Shown piece after piece: positions 61,113 through 64,000 of a DNA stretch of 64,000 bases (position 1 is its first letter; each line of letters begins with the position of its first letter). The DNA comes from Eudorina sp. 2006-703-Eu-15 (lineage: Eukaryota; Chlorophyta; Chlorophyceae; Chlamydomonadales; Volvocaceae): NCBI GenBank assembly GCA_003117195.1, contig BDSI01000141.1:186001-250000 (forward strand), in the 5' to 3' direction. The translations under genes were made by a program, and so were the position numbers. The notes under the pieces were generated by a model. It was given only the letters and a program-made list of their open reading frames with translations. It was not told the DNA's origin and ran no database searches.

Positions 61113-62558
61113 CCGTGAGCCAGTTCTTCGGGACAGGCGCTGGGCCCGACGACGGGGCGGGCAGGCGGCTTCTGAAGGCGGAGCCGCCGGGGCTGCTGCC
61201 GCCGGGGCCGGCGCCCCGGGACCCCTCCCCGCCGTCATCGCCACCGCTGTCGCCACCGCAGCAGCTGCAGCAGCAACAGCAGCAGCCGCGGCAACGGTTG
61301 CGACGGGCGGCGGCGGCCGTGGCGGAACCTCCGGTGCATCCCCCGCCTCCTACCACGCAGCCGCAGCACCCGCAGCAGCACCACCAGCAGCAGGCGGAGG
61401 GTGAAGGGCCCACTCGCACTGCCACTCCAATATCTCCATCCACCGGGGCCCCTCCCAGCCCTCCCTCCACCTCGACCTCCACCTCCACCTCGCTGCGGAC
61501 CCGCCTGTCCCGCAATGCCCTGGCCGCCCTGCTGCTGCACCGGCAGCCGCTGGCGGCAGACCCGGCTGCCGACCAGCCGCCCTGTTCGGAGGCGGAGTTG
61601 ACACCTGGTGTCGGATTTGGATTCGGATTCGGGTTCGGCCACGCATCTGGCCAAGACGCCGTGCTTGGCGGCGCACCAGCAACCACTGCCACGGCTACTG
61701 CCACGGCTACTGCCACGGCTACTGCCATGGCTACTGCCACGGCTACTGCCACGGCTACTGCCACGGCTACTACCACGGCTACTGTCACGGCTACTGCCAC
61801 TGTCCCCGCAGTCGACGGATCCGCCGCCGGCGGATACCTGACGGGTGGGGCTGCGGCGGTGGCGGTGCCGGTGCGGGGGGACGCGGCTGCGGCAGCCGGG
61901 GAGGTGGCGGTGGCGGTGCGCCCGCTCCAGCTGGGGCCCGATGACGGTGACGGCGACGGTGACGATGACGTCCCCGCCGGTTCCGGAGCCGCTCCAGGTG
62001 GCCGCGGGCTCTGGGTGGCCCCCGGAGGCTGTCCCGGGAGGGAGGGTGGGGAGCTCCCAGGGGGCGAGGAGTTTGTGCCGGCGACGCCGGAGCACATGCT
62101 CGGCATGGACGGCGACGACGGCGATGGTTACGGCGGCGGCGACGCCGCCGCCGCCGATGGCGACAATGGCGGCGGTGGCAGTGGTGGGGAAGCGGAGGCC
62201 CTGCAGCGGCAACGCCACCACCACCAACGGGCACCCGGACCCGGGCGGGCGGGCCAGGGGCGGGTGGGGCTGGAGGAGGAGGTCGTCGCGGCCGCCCCGC
62301 AGCAGCCCGCTGGACCGGGAGGGGCGGGTGGGGGCGCCGGGGGCGGGGCCACGTCCCTGGAGCGCCCCGGCCCTGACCCCGCCCTCGCCCCTGCCCCCGG
62401 CGCTGCCGTCGGCTCCCCGGGCGGCTGTCAAACTCAAGGCGGGGTCTCGGAGGTCGCGGGGCCGGGGTCGGGGCCGGGGTCGGGGTCGGGGCCGGGGCCG
62501 GGGCCGGGGTCGGGGTCGGGGTCGGGGTCGGGGCCGGGGTCGGGGTCGGGGCCGGGGC

Positions 62559-62617
<59 letters not shown>

Positions 62618-64000
62618 CCGGGGTCGGGGTCGGGGTCGGGGTCGGGGCCGGGGTCGGGGTCGGGGTCGGGGCCGGGGTCGGGGTCGGGGTCAGGTTCAGT
62701 CCCTGGGCTGGTTTCCTCCCTGGATGACTGGCTGAGGTGCTCACAGCCCGGAGCCAGCTGCCCGGAGCCAGTCGGGGGCGGCGACCCGCAGACGGAACCC
62801 GCCGGACCCGCCGGAGAACCAGCCCGGGACTGGCCAGGAGAGGGGGCATTGACAGGGTCGCTGCCGCCGCCGCCGCCGCAGCAGCAGCAGCCGCAGCAGC
62901 CGCAGCAGCCACTGCAGCCGCAGCAGCAGCAGGCGGTGCGGGACAACCCGCAGTACCGCCCGGTGCGGGACGAGCAGCGGCGGCGGCTCCCCTCACATGC
63001 TGCTGCTGCTGCTGCTGACATCGTAGCAGGGGCCGGGGCGGCAGGCAGGGGTGAAGGCCCGGGGGGAGAGCGCGACAGAGGCGGAGTCGAGGGTGGTGAC
63101 GGCGGCGGGGCCGGGGGCGGGGCCGGGGGCGGGGGCGGCAGCAGAGGGACTGCCGGCGATGAGGCGGACAGGTCGGTCGGCGTCGCTGAGGTCGGTCCAT
63201 TTGCTGGGGGCCATGGGGCGTCTCCGGTGCCGGCGCCGGGTCCGGGTCCGGGTCCGAGTCCGGGTAGGGCCCCAACGGGACCGCCGGGGCCCCAGCCTCC
63301 GAGGGGCGGTGACGGAAGCGCCCAAGCAGCGCCCACCGCTGCTGCTACCGCTGCTGCAGCTACTGCTGCTGCTACTACGGCGAATACATCTATCCCAGGT
63401 TGCCCTGCTACAGCCGCTGACTGGTCGCAGCTGGAGGTGGACGAGCGGGTGCTGGCGGAGCTGCCCTGGCAGATACGGGAGGTGAGCTGTCGGTCGGGGG
63501 TGGCTCGCTGGGGCCGCGGATTCAGAGGGAGGGGACTCCGGCAGGGTGTGGGAGGGTCCAGGAGCGATCCGGCACCCCAGGTACGGCAGCTGCGGTCTAT
63601 ATCTCCTTGGACCTTCCTCCCCCTTTGGGTACCTGCGGTGTGTGTGTGTGTGGGGGGGGGGGGACATCGGGGGGTTCCGCTCCTGCGACGGAGTGACAGG
63701 CGGGTGTGGGGCCACGGGCCAGCCATGTCCCTTCCCGCGGGTTTTCCACGTGGCGCAGTTTCCCCGGGTGACCGCCCGCTGCGTCCCCGTCCGCGTCTCT
63801 GTCCCCGGCCCCGTCCATGTTCCCCATCCGCGCACAGGAGGTGCGGCGGCAGATCTGGGCGGCGGCGGGCCGGGCCGATTCCGCGGCCGGAGGACGCAGC
63901 GGCCGAGGGCAGCGCGCGCCGTCCGCGTCTCAGGGCCGGGGGACGGGCACGAAGAGACGTCGGGAGGGCAGCTCGGCTGGGGGCCAGCAGCAGCAGCAGC
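53806..64000 (+). CDS. POLH: DNA polymerase eta with giant C-terminal extension, partial
   Basis: Eleven exons join in phase: 53806-53877, 54235-54336, 55082-55158, 55409-55520, 55896-56174, 56791-57412, 57903-58046, 58795-58976, 59666-59991, 60244-63481 and 63838 to the window edge, giving at least 1,772 residues. Pol eta copies past UV dimers. Catalytic palm residues are present ([25 protein letters not shown]), as are [60 protein letters not shown] and the little-finger start [15 protein letters not shown]. Pol eta rather than kappa or iota is indicated by the QYNPW and GVKRNM context. Exon 6 adds about 150 Ala/Thr/Pro-rich residues within the palm/thumb region. Exon 10 alone encodes 1,079 residues of low complexity with a basic PPKRRR patch and, at its end, a ubiquitin-binding motif ([13 protein letters not shown]). 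An additional small exon near 56670-56750 is possible. Confidence 0.92.
54747..54894. repeat. 30-bp minisatellite in POLH intron 2
   Basis: Five copies of a unit containing TGGCAGAGAGGGTCGCGG. Followed, 80 bases on, by CCCCGCCGAC repeats (54967-55035) just before exon 3. Confidence 0.92.
55324..55372. repeat. (TGTCATGTCC)n repeat in POLH intron 3
   Basis: About five degenerate decamers of CTGTCATGTC before exon 4. Confidence 0.85.
57487..57567. other. AT-rich island in POLH intron 6
   Basis: About 80 bases of nearly pure A and T (ATATATAAAATTATATAAAA and similar) inside an otherwise very GC-rich intron. Abrupt borders. It could be a low-complexity expansion or a small organelle-derived insertion; it contains no gene. 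Confidence 0.85.
59366..59580. repeat. 10-bp minisatellite in POLH intron 8
   Basis: About 21 copies of GGTCAGGCCA. The junction CAGGTCAG in each unit resembles an exon-intron donor (CAG|GT), and the array lies just upstream of the true acceptor of exon 9. Confidence 0.96.
60357..60383 (+). repeat. (CAG)n run encoding poly-Gln in POLH
   Basis: Nine CAG triplets in exon 10 encode a glutamine run directly after [13 protein letters not shown]. Similar Gln, Ala, Pro and Gly runs recur through the exon. Confidence 0.9.
61681..61800 (+). repeat. (GCTACTGCCACG)n repeat in POLH exon 10
   Basis: About ten 12-bp units encoding alternating Ala and Thr ([18 protein letters not shown]), in frame and uninterrupted. 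Confidence 0.92.
62459..62694 (+). repeat. (GGGTCG/GGGCCG)n hexanucleotide repeat in POLH exon 10
   Basis: About 40 hexamers GGGGTC or GGGGCC encode an alternating Gly-Ser or Gly-Pro tract of nearly 80 residues in the POLH frame. The reading frame is kept on both sides. Confidence 0.95.
63426..63481 (+). other. Ubiquitin-binding motif (UBM) of POLH
   Basis: [17 protein letters not shown] matches the UBM pattern of Y-family polymerases, with the core Leu-Pro and hydrophobic residues on each side. UBMs help recruit the polymerase to ubiquitinated PCNA. It sits at the end of exon 10; the next exon begins EVRRQIW, completing the helix. Confidence 0.75.

Noticed and set aside
60724..63835. Long open frames on the minus strand opposite POLH exon 10
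   Set aside because: They mirror the GC-rich low-complexity sequence of the POLH exon. The plus-strand frame has continuous phase from the polymerase core to a UBM and the minus frames show no domain.

Overview
The window is nuclear DNA of a green alga, most likely a volvocine chlorophyte related to Chlamydomonas, Gonium or Volvox. The reasons are high GC, compact genes split by many short GT-AG introns, long G/C-rich microsatellites and minisatellites inside introns and coding exons, Ala/Gly/Gln/Pro homopolymers, and TGTAA motifs after some stop codons, which is the usual volvocine polyadenylation signal. No prokaryotic operons are present. All multi-exon models below were built by hand from splice sites, phase continuity and protein family conservation.

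Left part (1-20 kb). The 3' part of a family-16 (METTL21-like) methyltransferase lies on the minus strand. It is followed on the plus strand by a plastid-type SET/Rubisco-LSMT-like protein (1215-6283). About 5 kb of gene-poor DNA comes next, with a GC hairpin and a TG microsatellite. Then come a complete classical protein tyrosine phosphatase (11411-12925, plus) and an acidic, disordered protein ending in a villin headpiece (16287-13696, minus). A LINE-type 3' fragment and an unrecognised exon follow.

Middle part (20-33 kb). A gene I do not recognise is interrupted at its 3' end by a Ty3/gypsy-type LTR retrotransposon with a chromodomain (24930-31453, element on the minus strand). The element has 346-bp LTRs about 99% identical, a 5-bp target duplication, a polypurine tract, and gag and pol in one frame separated by a single TAG. 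A roughly 400-bp inverted duplication breaks gag, and a frameshift separates the chromodomain from pol. The insertion falls at the end of the host coding region.

Right part (33-64 kb). Ordinary conserved genes are densely packed: HUS1 of the 9-1-1 checkpoint clamp; a PYG7/Ycf37-type photosystem I assembly TPR protein; a NYN/C2H2 protein; an archaeal-like SAM methyltransferase; a Derlin (ERAD); SPCS2 (signal peptidase complex); and, running off the right edge, DNA polymerase eta. The polymerase carries an enormous low-complexity C-terminal extension that ends in a ubiquitin-binding motif. HUS1 and POLH both act in DNA-damage tolerance and Derlin and SPCS2 both act in the ER membrane, but nothing in the sequence shows that either pair is co-regulated.

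No wholly new system is evident. The most unusual items are the retrotransposon structure and its insertion point, the giant pol eta tail, the SET protein lacking its canonical NHS motif, the stand-alone headpiece protein, and intronic minisatellites built from splice-site-like units.
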